Origin: Macrotrachela quadricornifera
Taxonomy: Eukaryota > Rotifera > Eurotatoria > Philodinida > Philodinidae
Length of the DNA stretch: 64,000 nt
Reading direction: 5' to 3'
Assembly: GCA_022393335.1 (NCBI GenBank)
Contig: JAJEKB010020311.1
Coordinates: 180,597 to 244,596 of the forward strand
Under the pieces are notes generated by a model, which saw nothing but the letters and a program-made list of their open reading frames with translations, made no database searches and had not been told where the DNA came from. Each line of letters begins with the position of its first letter. Position 1 is the stretch's first letter. Position numbers and translations under genes: made by a program. Positions 32,534 through 46,600 of this stretch are shown here, piece by piece.

Positions 32534-33126
32534 CTATCCATTTCAAAATATAGTGTGCTCCACTATTTTTTGAATAACTCAAGAACGCAATCAGTTAGAG
32601 ACCTGTGATTTCACCATTTGAAAGAAGAGAGAAGGGCACGTCTTTTTCTCCGATATTGTATCAGACGAAATCATTTTAAAATCAATCATTTCTGCAAAAC
32701 ATCGAAAAAATGTATAAAAAATGATCTATCAATCAGATGAAATGTTGACAGAAAGTAAGAAAATTTGCTTAAAAACAGAGGAAATCCATAGTTTGCATAT
32801 GAGTATGTAAACGATTTTATTTGCTCAATCTTAGAATAATGCAAGATAGTTATTTGAATTATATCTTGAACTATAGATCTGAAGACCCTCTATTGCGATC
32901 ACATGTCAAAAACAAAATTTCTTCGGAATGACAGATCATTTTCATGCATTTTTTCGATGTTTTGCAGAAATGGTTGATTTTAAAATGATTTCGTCTGATA
33001 CAATATCGGAGAAAAAGACGTCCCCTTCTCTCTTCTTTCAACTGGTGAAAAGCACAGGTCTCTAACTGATTGCGTCCTTGAGTTATTCAAAAAACAGTGG
33101 AGCACACTATATTTTGAAACGGATAG
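32534..33126. mobile_element. TA-flanked MITE, copy 2
   Basis: TA at 32532-32533 and 33127-33128. The left end is CTATCCATTTCAAAATATAG; the right end, reverse complemented, is CTATCCGTTTCAAAATATAG. Arms of over 150 bp pair (TTTTTTGAATAACTC, GCAATCAGTTAGAGACCTG, TTTCGTCTGATACAATATCG). Length 593 bp against 590 bp for the copy at 11892-12481, with the same terminal consensus CTRYCCATTTCAAAATA and the same TTTTTTGAATAACT block. Confidence 0.82.
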
Positions 33127-33128
33127 TA

Positions 33129-33642
33129 GAATCAGTTTACTTTCCTCTCTTCGAAATTTGTGTCCTGAAATCTTCACAAACTGACGCATAAATGTTAGAG
33201 ACTGGTTAGCTGTTTTTCATCATGTTACAATAGAGAAAGGACCCCACACAATCGAAATGCAAACAAAATGCAATTTGTCATGTTTTTAAAGACCAACAAA
33301 ATTCAGAAAATATTGTAAATATTTAGGAATTGTTTATAACTCGTATTCTCTATAACGTACTTTTTGTATCACTGGGTAATCGAGGTCGATCACTATTTCG
33401 ACAATTTCTTCGTCCAATACAATATGGAAATACCATATTTCTGTTAAAAGACTACGGAACAAGCTGATAAATCGTATAAGAAAATAGTATAATGCCAATA
33501 AACTTCAAAGAAAGGATTATAATACAAGAGTTAATTACGTCTAACCATTAATTCTATCCTTGATACTGATACTGCTTTGCTCAATGTGCTCATTCTTTGT
33601 TTTTAACATCTTAATTGTATATCTTTGGAAAACAACAGTTAG
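33129..33642. other. Non-coding stretch
   Basis: Nothing recognised between the MITE and the fold-back element. Confidence 0.3.
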
Positions 33643-34409
33643 GCATTATATTTGATAGTGCATAGAATTCTTTCCTAATCTCTGTATTTTTATTTTAGTT
33701 TATGCTTGAACAATATAAAATTAAATTGAAAATAATGAAAATACATCCGTGTCCACAATCTCAAAGAGGGATTTTCTAGGTTTTTGCATCTTTCATTACT
33801 ATAGAAACATCTTTTTTTTAAAGTAATTATGTATTCTGATAGAGCTCGAAATTTTCTATCATTCCATATATTTATGAGTCACTTTGCGTTAATCTGTTAA
33901 GAAATAATTGTAATGCAATGAAAATATCTCAATTGGCAAGTATTGAAAGATCCGGATTTTTAATGGTTTTTAGTATTTTTACTGCATTATTTTTCATACA
34001 GAATAAATTTTCACAAAAGTAATTATACACTGTAATAGTTCTTGAAAGTCATTATTAGCCTATATCAAAATGTGTTGATTCGAATATAAATAGTAGAATG
34101 AAACCAGTGTATTTTGAAAATTGTCAATTAAAATTTCTTCACTGTATTCAGATTACTTCTTAATGCATAAATACAGAGTAATGCAAAAATGCATGGGATG
34201 ATAGAGAATTTCAAGCTCTATCAGAATATATAATCACTAGGTTAAAAAGATATTCTTCAAGTGATAAAAAATATAAATGACTATTGTCTATGTCAGTCAC
34301 AAAATTCAATCTTTAGAAATATAGAGATCGAACTACCTTCATTATATTCAATGTAATTTTATATTGTTCAAGGATAAACTAAAATACAAATATAGAGACT
34401 GATGGAGAG
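33643..34409. mobile_element. Fold-back element, copy 2
   Basis: The arms pair through TATTTTAGTTTATGCTTGAA (near 33699) and TTCAAGGATAAACTAAAATA (near 34367), and through ATTCTGATAGAGCTCGAAAT (33832) and TTTCAAGCTCTATCAGAATA (34209). The internal blocks match copy 1 at 1-895. The right arm stops abruptly where a 99-bp palindrome begins (34410). Confidence 0.7.
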
Positions 34410-34508
34410 TGGTAAGATTACAGTTTACGGTTCGCCAATCAAAAATCAAGAAAAAACTTCTTATTTTCCTTGATTTGCGATTGATGGACCGTAAACTGCT
34501 ATCTTACC
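34410..34508. mobile_element. 99-bp near-perfect palindrome
   Basis: GGTAAGATTACAGTTTACGG at the left is matched by CCGTAAACTGCTATCTTACC at the right, and CAATCAAAAATCAAG by CTTGATTTGCGATTG, around a short ACTTCTTATT centre. Directly abuts the truncated fold-back arm and lies about 110 bp upstream of the ART gene start. Smallest clear hairpin element in the window. Confidence 0.75.
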
Positions 34509-34619
34509 CGAGAATCTGTATAAAATTCAATATTAGGAGGATACATCAACATCCATCTCGAGCCTCACAAAAACTATGAGGGCGTAGCTATCAAGACTAA
34601 ATGTTGACATATCATACGA

Positions 34620-37600
34620 ATGTATTACTCCTTCTTTGTCACTATTATTACTAGTGATATCTGTTTTTTTAAGATTACTACTGATTTATTAAAGCAGAAG
34701 ACGAGAATGAAGAATCATAATAAAAAGAAAGAAAAGGTGATAAAAGATGGCCACATGCCTGTAGAGCTAACAAACATTACGTGTCATGATGAAGAGTCGA
34801 TTCATCGACCACATGTAATCAAGGAAGATATGGACAACAGAAGTAATTTATCGCACAAGTTTGACCCTTCGCAACTGAACATCGGCCGACAAGAAACAGT
34901 TGACCAGAGACAAGTAAAAGTCGAAATGGAGGATTCAGTTTATGCATTGAGAGATGATCGAAGAAAAAATTGTCGAGTGGTAGAAAGAACCACTGATGAA
35001 ACTGATTTGATACCTACGAACATCATCAACGATCCAATGACAGATTTGAGTCCTATCGTGGGATATGCCGACGAACCTTTATTACCACTTATCGATGCAT
35101 GTGCGCCATTGGCTGATATTCTTCACAATTTATCGTTTTACGTTCAGATGGCACTCGAAGAAACTCCAAAAGAACCATTGAACGAACTGACAATTGATGA
35201 AAGTGCTGCAATTCGTCTTTACACAATCGAATGGGAAACGCCACATCGAAGTCTTTATTTCATGCTCAATTACACTCTCAAAAACAACACAGGCGAGAAT
35301 CTTAAGTCTTATTTCAAATATATGAAATTGTTCTTAACTGGTTTGGCCAAAATACCGTGCGTCCCACCAACGACTATTTGGCGCGGAGTGACTAAAGATG
35401 TGAGCACCGAGTTTGAGCCTGGTACTCCGGTGATTTGGTGGGGATTCTCATCGTGTACGAAAGAGCTAACTGTGCTCGAGAATGACATGTATCTGGGTAA
35501 TAGTGGCAATCGAACATTGTTCTCTGTCGAAGCTATCAATGGTCGAACAATACGTGATCATTCACATTTTGTCACTGAAGATGAAATTCTTCTTTTACCT
35601 GGCACTTATATGATAGTTCAATCGCAATTTAGTCCAGCACCAGATCTTCATGTTATACATTTGAAACAGATAGAACCAGAAGTATTATTATTAGAACCAC
35701 CATTCGAAGGTATCTTTTTTAAACATTTTAATTATTTGTTTTAAATTCATAGGATTTCGATATTTAGGTGCACGTCTTTATCCGGATATCAAGTAAGTCT
35801 AACTTCATCTGATTCTAATTAAAATTTTAGTGACAATTTTTATCAGCATCACAAGACGACATTGGTATCAAATGAAAAGATTTATCATTCCAATCTGCTT
35901 GTTCACTGTTGTTCTCATCGGAGCAATAATCCTTGGTTCTGTTTTGGGAACAAGATCTAACAGCAATTCAACATCTAATAGCAGCAATACAATAAGTAAG
36001 ATTTTCAATGTTATTTTCAGTAAAATGCAGATGGCAGTTTATTCTTAAGTCGCTGACTAATTTATTATATGAGCAATCGAAGCTGTTAGAAAATATAAGG
36101 AATATTTTCCCTTTCAATTTCTTCCTTCTTACATCAGATCTTTTTAGATATGTTTTCAATTTTTCGATCAGCAGGAAAAACGCTCACTTCAAACGGAAAA
36201 TGTCGTTCAGGACACAAAATAATCTTCTTTTTTTACTTTTTCAAATAGCGTTATCGAAGATATATTCTATTAATCAAAAGCATCCCCTTTAAATTTCAGT
36301 TATTACAAGAGTTATTACTCTGGAAACTTAAATATGTAGTATTCTCTATCAATGTAGGTTAGCGCCGAATTCTACACTTGTCGTATATGATGAGTAACAA
36401 GAAAGTATGATGCATGAAGTCCATTTCTATTGTGGATTTCATAACTTCAAAATGACAAAACTTATGAGCTGCAAAATCCATCATTTTGCATGGTATTTTT
36501 TTTGATTATGTAGAGTATAAATTTCGTTCATTGTGCTGCTCTGAAGGACTCACAACGGATGAAAAATTTTAAAAAAAGTATTAAAGAATACAATAATGCA
36601 CGATATATCAAAAAAAAGGAGAAAGAGTATGAAGTGAGACAGCATTCTTTACATTCAAACATGTGCATGCATAGGCACATGGTAAGAAGGAATAAGAGAA
36701 GAAAGAAATAAAACAGGATCTATAAAGGAAGATGTAGAAGAAGTACTTGAAAATGAAAAAGAAGAGAGTGAGGCAGTAGCTTGCATAATGTATAGAAAGA
36801 ACCAATATAGAGTCATTATCTCTGCCACTTAAGGCCAAGAAAAAAACATATTGTTGATTAGTATCAAATTTAGTTGTATAGATCGAATAACTGCCTACCC
36901 TTCAGTTTGTTTGATTGATCGTAACTATTTCCCTTGCTTCATGTGTTTGAAATCCTTGATTTGTTTGTCCTTTAAACTGTAGTAGATACGGTCGTTAAAA
37001 AATAGGAGAAGAGCGGTGATAGTTATTGTTGGATGTGAGATTGTGGAAATCTTTAATGAAAGATGATATGATTCTAATTATTGCGGTTAAATTTATTTAG
37101 ATTGTTCAGTATTTCCTCAGGTTCGTTGTGCTTATTCTCGATGTTTACTTGACAATCCTGACGTCATAACTTAAACGAGTGACTTACTGATCATAGTGAG
37201 TAGACAATGATATAGATCAATAGCTGCTTCATGAGATTTTCGATAGATCAGAACGGATAAACTGAGGATTATTGATGAACCAATGTGAGAGGTGTAATAA
37301 CCAAGTAGAGACCGGGAAAAAGTAATTAAAGTAGCATGTTCTTAAAACTTGAGTTGAGATTGTCTACATCCGAAAATTTGTACGACTGTTTTAGATATAT
37401 TTATGGGCTGTCTCCAATTATGAGAATAATAGGATAACTTTTGACATAGTTGGGAGCCTACTGTGTTAATAGATTTCAACATTTCTTTGTAACTTTTTAC
37501 AATAGACAGATTTATGAGTGTGCTTAGGTCGCCTACAAATAGATGCGTCGAGAATGCATCTGTACATTTGACTAAATCTATGTGGTAAATTATAAAAATG

Positions 37601-40600
37601 TAGGAACTTAGAGAGATGTCTTGGGTTAGATCAACGTATATATTGAATATGCTCGATTCTACACTGCCGAAAGTCACACATGTTTTCCTATATGCATGCC
37701 AGTTTACTAGTATTTTGAAAAGCTCGTAGTAAATATGTATACGATATTGTTTGAGAATTAATCCATTGTGATACTGGCATGTTACTAGTTATTTTGCACG
37801 GCTGTATATTAGCAGTAGTCACGAAACTCGGAGTGTGGGTGTACACTTCTCAAAAACTAGAAGTTCCCAATTTTTTTTTCGATAAAAAGAGCAGCTTCTC
37901 TGCACACTTTGTGTTTTTATGCGAAATTTTGTTGAAAATATCCACTTTCTATCTCTTTAAATTTCAGAGCCTCCGCGTCACCCACGTGTATTGACTCTCT
38001 ATGGTAAAAATTCCATCGAAATTAATGAAGCCATTAAGAAACTTGATTCATTTTATTGTAAGGACAGGTATACGCAGGAATGCCTAGCGTTAGTATATGA
38101 TCCATGATGCAGTTTAAGCTTTATAAATTGGTTGTAAAACGTACAGAAAAAAGTCTTCTACAAGTCCTTCTTGTTCATTGAGATTTTTAGAAATATATCA
38201 CTCATTATAGAGAAAAAGCATTATCCTGAAGCTACGAATAGTCCCATATATGTAGATACTGAAAAAGTCAAGGCGCTTACAATAAAACGAACTAATCTTC
38301 TAGGGTGTCAGTGTTCTTGTTCCTTAGAATTCTATTCTGCAAAGACATAAATACATCTTAAAATACATTGTATCGATTGTGAGCACTTTCAGGTATCTAA
38401 AAGTTTTTGTTTACCTTTTATTTGTAGCAGACTACTGTGGATTGCGGATGCCCACGAACACAATCCACATCGTTGTTTTGCGTTTCGAGAAACGAAATCA
38501 AAAAGCTACATCATTAATATTTTTACCATGACTTGAGAAGTTTCTGTGAAAATTCTACCATAGAGAGACAATAATATACAGCGCGATAAAATGTTGAATG
38601 TTTTAACTCACAAGATTTTGTCATTCTGAAATTATTTAGTCCACAGTAGATATGGATCGTATGATTATAACTTTCTTCTAATTCATTCAATGGAAGTAGC
38701 ATGGATTTCGGCGCTATTCCCTATTGATCAAGAATAATATACATTCAAGTTTCAGTGCAACAGCTGTTGTAATGACTGAGATCTGAGAAAAGATACTTTT
38801 GACTCAATATTCTATGTACGAGTGATTCTCGTGTCGATCCTACCGATTAACTTTCAACTATGTTCTTATGTATTTCTCAGTTTCTGCTTGGTCAAACTAA
38901 TCGAAAATCATACCACACTATTTATTCTTCATATTCCATCTCTATTGCTAAAATCAACTTTATATCTCTTACTGTGTGTGAGAAATGTTCAGGACAAAGT
39001 CTTTTTTTTCTCTTGCTGAAAATATAAACAATGGTCGATGTTTTCTTAGGTCTTTTATAGCATTTTGAATGCTTCATTTATTTACAATCTTATTTCTAAG
39101 TCAGCTGACCTCAATTCGTATAAAATTGAACTTCTACCAGTAGTTTCTGACAGCGATAGATGATATTAAGGTTGGTTATCGATAAGTATATAGAGAGTGT
39201 GGGTGTTTCTTGTACTCATCTCCCACATACCCATACTCACTCTTCGATAGTAATTGTTGTCACTGAGAATATTTCAAAGTCATTTCTTTTTTTTTATTCA
39301 TGAATAGCTGCAGCACCATCATTTATATCAAGCTATCCATCCAAATTGAGTAGATCTAGTTCAGTGTATTGTCGCACTAGACCATGTGCAACAGGATCGG
39401 ACTATTACTATGAAGATATTCCACTGATTGTATCATTGGATGGACATTATACAATTAGATGCAGCAGCAGCAGCAGCAACTTCGATTCATATGGCTATAT
39501 TTACAAGAATAGTTTCGATCCTTCTACTTCAAGTGTTAATTTACTTCAGGAAAATGATAATGATGGTGGTAATAACCAATTCTTATTTGATATGGCTTTG
39601 TTATCTTCAATCCAGTACATTGTGGTTGCAACAACAAATATGCCCAATATAATAGGATCCTTCTTAATTACTGTAACTGGTCCAGGATCGGTGAATTTCT
39701 CTCCATCAAATCAAATATATACCTGTAAGTACGAATGAAATTGAATAAAAAATCAGTAGAAAACACATTCTCATTTACCTTAATTCAGAGATTGTTTTTT
39801 TTCTAGTTAACTTATATGTTAGAAAGACAACGATATTTTGTATTATAGTTGACAATAGTTATTATGAGAGTGTGCGTTCGAGTGAAGAAATTGTATTTCT
39901 TCTCTATATGCCAATATTTAAGATAGTATCCTACTGCATATACTGTTTTTAAGTATTCCATTCATTTATATGATTTTCACAGTTTTTCTCTAGTATCATA
40001 AAATTTTATAATAATTCTTTTTTCGTATCATACCGAATCATTCAAACTGAGGGTAGAATCTTTATTTTTGAATAATATAAGTTTTAACCAAAACCATCTC
40101 ATGTATTCGAGATTCGAGTTTTGGTAATGTTTTCTGTTTTGAGTTGTTTTGTATTGTCCTAGAAAATATTAGATAATATTAGGTTGGTAAGAAATTTTTT
40201 GCGTTTTTTTCAAAAATTTTATTTATTTCTTTCTAATACAAGAACACAACTATCAATCATTAATATATGCTCCATCACTATCTATGACTTGTTGCCATCG
40301 CTGTGGTACAGAAAGAATTCCGTGTTCGTAAAAGTCTTGAGACTTTTGGTTGAAAAAGTTGAGGAGATCCATTTTGATATGGCTCTCGTCGTTGAATTTT
40401 TTCTCCCTTAAATAATCAGAGAGAGAACGGTTCAGATGGTAGTCTGTGGGAGCCAAGTCTGGAGAGTAAGGCGGATGGGGAACAGTGATCCATCCGAGGC
40501 TCAATAACTTTTGGCGTGTCGACTTTGCTACGTGGGGTCTGGCATTGTCGTGCAAAAAGTAAATACGATCTTGCTTCCCTTTGAGTTTTGCTGCAACCCG

Positions 40601-43600
40601 ATCCAGTTGTTGACAGTAGAGATCAGCAGTGATGCTGCAACCATCAGGAAGAATTTCCCAGTGAATGATTCCTTTGACGTCCCACCACACGCTCAGCATC
40701 ACCTTCTTGGGATGTAGATCAGGTTTAGGCGTTGCTACACCTGTTTGACCAGCGCTGAGCCATTGTCGATGGTACTCGTAGTTAATATACAACACCCACT
40801 TCTCATCACCAGTAATAAGATTGTGAAGCCATTGATAGTTGCGATGAGAAGTTAATAATTCCATACAAGCATCAACCCTCTGCTGCAGCTGAAGCGGTGA
40901 TAATTCATGGGGTATCCAACCTCCATATTTCCAAGTTTTGCCTAATTCGTGCAGATGTGTTTCTACTGCAATGTGAGAGCATCCAAGTCGCTCTGCTAAA
41001 TACCTTGTAGTCAATCGAGGATCTTGTTCGATAAGCTGCTTTAAAAGATCCACATCCACTTCCAGTGGTCTTCCAGTATGGGGTAAATCATCGAGTTCGA
41101 AGTTGCCATTCTTAAATCGATGAAACCAATGTTGTGCTGTACGGATGGAGAGTACATCCTTGCCCATCGTACCACATATGTTGCTTGTTGCTTCCGTTGC
41201 TTTGCGACCCAAGCGAAACTCGTGAAGCAAAAGCACTCGAAGCTCTCTACGAGATAACTTCATTTCTGATTGAAGATCAATTTCCATTTCGATAATTTCA
41301 CTGCTATTTAAACGGTATTCATACCACCTATATATACTCTTAATAAGGAATATTCTAGAACTTTCTCGGCTGCTCTAGGAAATTTTCGAAAAAAACGCAA
41401 AAAATTTCTTACCAACCCAATACAAGGGTTGAAGGTATCCTTCTATGATTGTGATTACTTCGTAGAAAAAAAAGGTTTTATACGAAACCATAAAAGATGC
41501 TCTATTTGGATACCATTTTCAGAACCTTTTCAAGGTTCTAGTATAATCTGATTCTATTTCGAACCTTTTTTTTTAAATACAGTTCTTGTCGGATATTTGT
41601 AAAATACGCGAAGACCCACAAACAGCCTCAAATTGGAAACTGATACCACTAGCAGATAGAGCTCGGCGAACTGACTCTACGAAGATCCACGAAGACCAAA
41701 ATCTTATCACCGGTGGATAACCCGACTCGAATTATGTATAAATCCAAAATTTTAGATATATCTCTTGTTGTCTATGAAAAATAGCATGGACCGAGTTTTT
41801 CTATTTTATGCATAATTTGTGTGACATATATAATTGGTATAAATTCATATATGAGGCCAAAAATAGAAAAAATTCGATCCCTGCTATTTTTCTTAGCCAA
41901 CAAGATATATATCTAAAATTTTGGATTTATACATAACTTAAGTCGGGCTATCCATCAGTGATAAGATTTGGGTCTTCACGTATTTTACAAATACCCCAAA
42001 TGTTTCATCTATGACGCGTTCACTGTTAGTATTTCGCATGCAAATGAAACGCGCCTTAGATACGGTTTGGAGCAAAAAATATTTACATTGGCATAATGTG
42101 AATTCTTACCTCTATCTTCCATCCCTTATTTTAATCCTTAACTGTTAAACTTTATATTTGTTCTACCTCCTTTTCACTATTCAACTATATGTCTGATATA
42201 AATTTTTTGAAATTAGAATGTAAATTTAAAAGAGACCGTCGTCCGGTTTTTATTCTTGATAGATATGTAAAATTCATCTGGATTTTCGTTATTCAAGTCG
42301 AATTTAAATAATTATAAATCTGAGCTAAAGTAATTGCGATGGGAACCAGTTCTATAAAAGAAAATCAGCATTAATAGAAAAGAGCGTTTCATAGTAGTCT
42401 CGCACATATTGAGAACGATTCGTTTTGATCATGGTTCTTTATTTTAAAATATGATAAGCGATAGAACTATTTCATATATCTGCAATTATTTTTTTATTTA
42501 TATGTGTTTTTCAACTATCAGAATGTTTTGATCATTTATGACGAACAAATGAAACCCAAAAAGTACCAAATCTTGCTTAAAAATTCTAATGGTTGTGCAT
42601 GATAGTATTTTGTGAGCAATCAGTGTAAAACTATTCATATGCGATATCAATCAGACCAATAAACTTAAAAATTCTGTCATGAAAATACAGTTTCCTGATA
42701 ATCGTTTTTCTCACTTTTGAAAATTTTTAGATCCGTACTCATCGGTGTTGGACAATTCTAGTTCAAGTTATTGTCGGTTTTATTTATGTGCTGATGGATC
42801 ATACTATTACTACAAAGCTATTCAAATGGATGTGAAATCGGATGGATATTATACCATTAGGAGCAATAGTACGTTCGATCCATATATTTGTATTTACAAC
42901 AATAGTTTCAATCCTTCTGCTCCAAGTGTTAATTTACTTCAGGAAAAAAATGATAGTGCTGGGAATAATCAATTCTTATTTAACATGAGTTTGTCATCTT
43001 CAATCCAATACATTGTGGTCTTGACGACATCCAGTCCCAATACAATAGGATCCTTCTCAATTATTGTAACTGGACAAGAATTGGTGTCGTTGACTGAAAC
43101 ATCTCAAATGAATAGCAGTAAGTAAGAATCACATAAAATGGAAAATCAATTTATAAATCAAATGAAAAAGAAATCAGTAGAAGACATATCGTCATTTACC
43201 TCAATTACAGAGGCTGTTTTTTTCGATTTAATTAATATGCTAGGAAGACAATGAGATTTTTTATCATAGTTGACAAGAATTATCATAAACTCTGTTCGAG
43301 TGAAGAAATACAATTTCTTGTCTATATACCAATATTTAAGATAGTATCCTACTGCAAATACTGCTTTAAAGTATTCCATTCATTTATATCATTTTCAGTT
43401 TTTCACTAATACCATAAGATTTTGCAATAATACTTTTTTGTATCATATCGAATCATTCAGATTAAAGATAAAATTCTCATTTTTTGCAGGAAATGAGTTT
43501 TAATCAAAACCATGGGATGTATTCGAGATTTGAAGTTTGATAATGTTTTCTATTTTCCGTTGCTTTGTATTGTGTCTAGTTTGATACACTATCATTCTAA

Positions 43601-46600
43601 TAAATGTTAGGTAATATAAGAATCGATGATATTTTTTTATGATCATGACTAGTCAATCAAATTATTGACATACGATATCAATTGAAGCGATGGGCTAAAT
43701 TTCTGTCATGAAAATGCAGTTTTATGATAATATTTTGTGTCCTGATCGATTTTGTATTTTTTGAATATCTTTAGATACATATTCATCGATATTGACCAAC
43801 TCTAGCTCAATCTATTGTCGGTTTAATTCATGTGCTGTGAGAACATTCTATTACTATCAAGCTATTCAAATGAATGTGACATCGGATGGATATTATACCA
43901 TTAAGAGCAGTAGTTTATTCGATTCATATGGTTATATTTACAACAATAGTTTCAATGACTCTGATCCAGGTACCAATCTACTTCAGGAAAATGATGATGG
44001 TGCTGGTAATAAACAGTTCATATTCAACATGAGTTTGTTATCTTCAATACAATACATTGTGGTCATGACGACATACAGTCCCAATACATTAGGATCCTTC
44101 TCAATTATGGCAAGTGGTCCAGGATTGGTGTCTTTCACCGAAACCGGTATAACATATAACAGTAAGTAAGAATGACATTGAATCAAATGAATACTGTGCG
44201 TTTCGTTGATAAAGTACGTTGTCAACAATACACTTCATATCAATGTGAAGCTAACATGATGACCAATCAGATGACAAACAAAAAATTAGTCAGTAGAAAA
44301 AAGCATAGAATGCCAATACTCATTCACGAAATACCAAAGAAATTCCTTAGTTGCGAAAGACAAAACATCGTAAAAAACCCGAAAGAAAATCAGCATTAAT
44401 AGTAAATAGAGTCTTATAGCATTCTCTTACATGTCCAAAACGATTCTTTTTTATCATGATTCTCATTTAAAAGATGATGTACAATAGAACTATATTAAAT
44501 ATTTGCAACCATCTTTTTATTTGCATATTTTTTTGAACTATAAGAATGTTTTTATCGTTTATGACGAACGAATGAAACCTCAAAAAGTTGAAAATCTGCG
44601 ACAAAAATCCTAATGCTTGTAAATAATATCATTTTTTTTACAGCGTAATCTTTGAACACTATTCATACGTGATGTCCATCAAAGCGATGAGCTTAAAATC
44701 CTGTCATGAAAATGCATTTTCCTAATAATAATTTGTGTTCTGATTGTTTTTCTGTTTTTTGAATATCTTTAGATATTTATGAAACAACATTAACCTTTAG
44801 CGATTCTACTTATTGTCGTACTGGATCATGTTCTGCAGGATCTTCCTTTTTCTATCAAGCTTTTATACTACATGTGGTATCGAATGGGTATTATATTATT
44901 AGGAGTAATGGCACCTTCGATTCATATGGCTACATTTACAACTATAGTTTCAATCCTTCTAATCCAAGTGTTAATTTACTCCAGGGAAATGATAATGGTG
45001 GCGATAATAACCAGTTCTTACTCAACATGACTTTGCTATCGTATAACCCGTATGTTGTGATCGCAACAACATTCAGTGCGAATATATTAGGAAACTTTTC
45101 AATTATTGCAAGTGGCCCATCATCGATCTCTTTGTATCAAATATATCTAACGAATAGCTGTAAGTAAAAATCATATTGAATGAAAACTCAGTTTGTAAAT
45201 CAAATGAAAAAGAAATCAGTAGAAGACATATTGTCATTTACCTAAATTACAGAGATTGTTTTTTTCTAATTAACTGATACGCTAGAAAGACAAAGAGATT
45301 TTGTATCATAGTTGATAATAATTATCATGATATTGTATTCTAGTGAAGAAATATAATTTCTTCTCTGTATGTCAATATGTAAGATAGTATCCTACAGCGT
45401 ATACTATTTTCAAATATTCCATTCATTTATATGATTTTCACAGTTTTTCCCTAATATCATAAGATTTTACAATAATTCTCTCTTCGTATTATATCAAATC
45501 ATTCAGACTGAAGATAAAATTTTGATTTTTTGCAGGAAATGAGTTTTAATCAAAACTATCACATGTATTAGAGATATGAGGTTTGATAAAGTTTTCTGTT
45601 TTTAGTTGTTTTGTATTGTGTCTAAAATGATTTACTATCGTCCTAGAAAATGTTTGATGATATAAGAATTGATGATATTCTTTTATGATCATGACTAATC
45701 AATCAAATTATTGATATACGATATCAATGAAAATGATGAGCTAAAATTTCTGTGATGAAAAGACAATTTTCTATAGTTGTTTACATTTTGATCGTTTTCC
45801 TCTCTTTTGAATATTTTTAGATACATACTCATCGGTGTTAGACAATTCTAGTTCAATTTATTGTCGGTTTAATTCATGTGCTGTAGGATCATATTATTAC
45901 TATAAAGCTATTGAACTGACTGTGACATCGAATGGGTATTACACAATTCAGAGCAATAGCACTTTTGACGCATATGGCTACATTTACAGAATCGGACCAG
46001 ACATAGCCGGTTCTAACCTAGTTTTACTTCAGCAAGATGATGATAATGGTGGTAATGGGCAGTTCTTTTTGAGCTACTTTTTGGAGTCTTCGACGCGATA
46101 TATTGTGATCGTGACGACATACAGTCCTAAGATATTAGGATCATTCTCAATTATTGCAAGTGGTCGAGGATCGGTGTTTCTTTCCGAAACATATCTAATC
46201 CATACCTGTAAGTAAGAATGACATTAAATTGAAAATCAATTTATAAATCAAATGAAAAAGAAACCAATACAAGACATATTCCCATTCACATTGACTACAG
46301 AGATTATCTTTTTATAGATAAATGATTCAGTGGAAAGAGAACGATATTTAGTATGATACTTTACAGTGATTATCATGAGACTCAGTTCTGTTGATGAAAG
46401 ATCGATTTTCCAGAGAAAAATAATATCTTCTATATATGTTTATATTTAAAAGATAGTATCCCACTGTACACAATGCTTGAAGTATTTCATTCACTTCAAT
46501 CGGTTTTAGAGTTTTCTCCTATTTTTATAAGATTTTGAATAATTCTTTCTCGATATCAAATCATTCAGACTGAAGATAAAATCTTTATTTTTGAAGAACT

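Noticed and set aside
35830..36048. Separate small gene starting at GTG 35830
   Set aside because: The TM segment is better explained as exon 3 of the ART gene, entered at the TTTTTATCAG acceptor (35847) in matching phase.
36608..36838. Minus-strand Phe/Cys-rich ORF inside intron 3
   Set aside because: Biased composition from a purine-rich plus strand; no domain.
37968..37993. Possible extra exon of the ART gene after TTTCAG at 37967
   Set aside because: The downstream frame shows no similarity to the linker or to the repeats and closes quickly.
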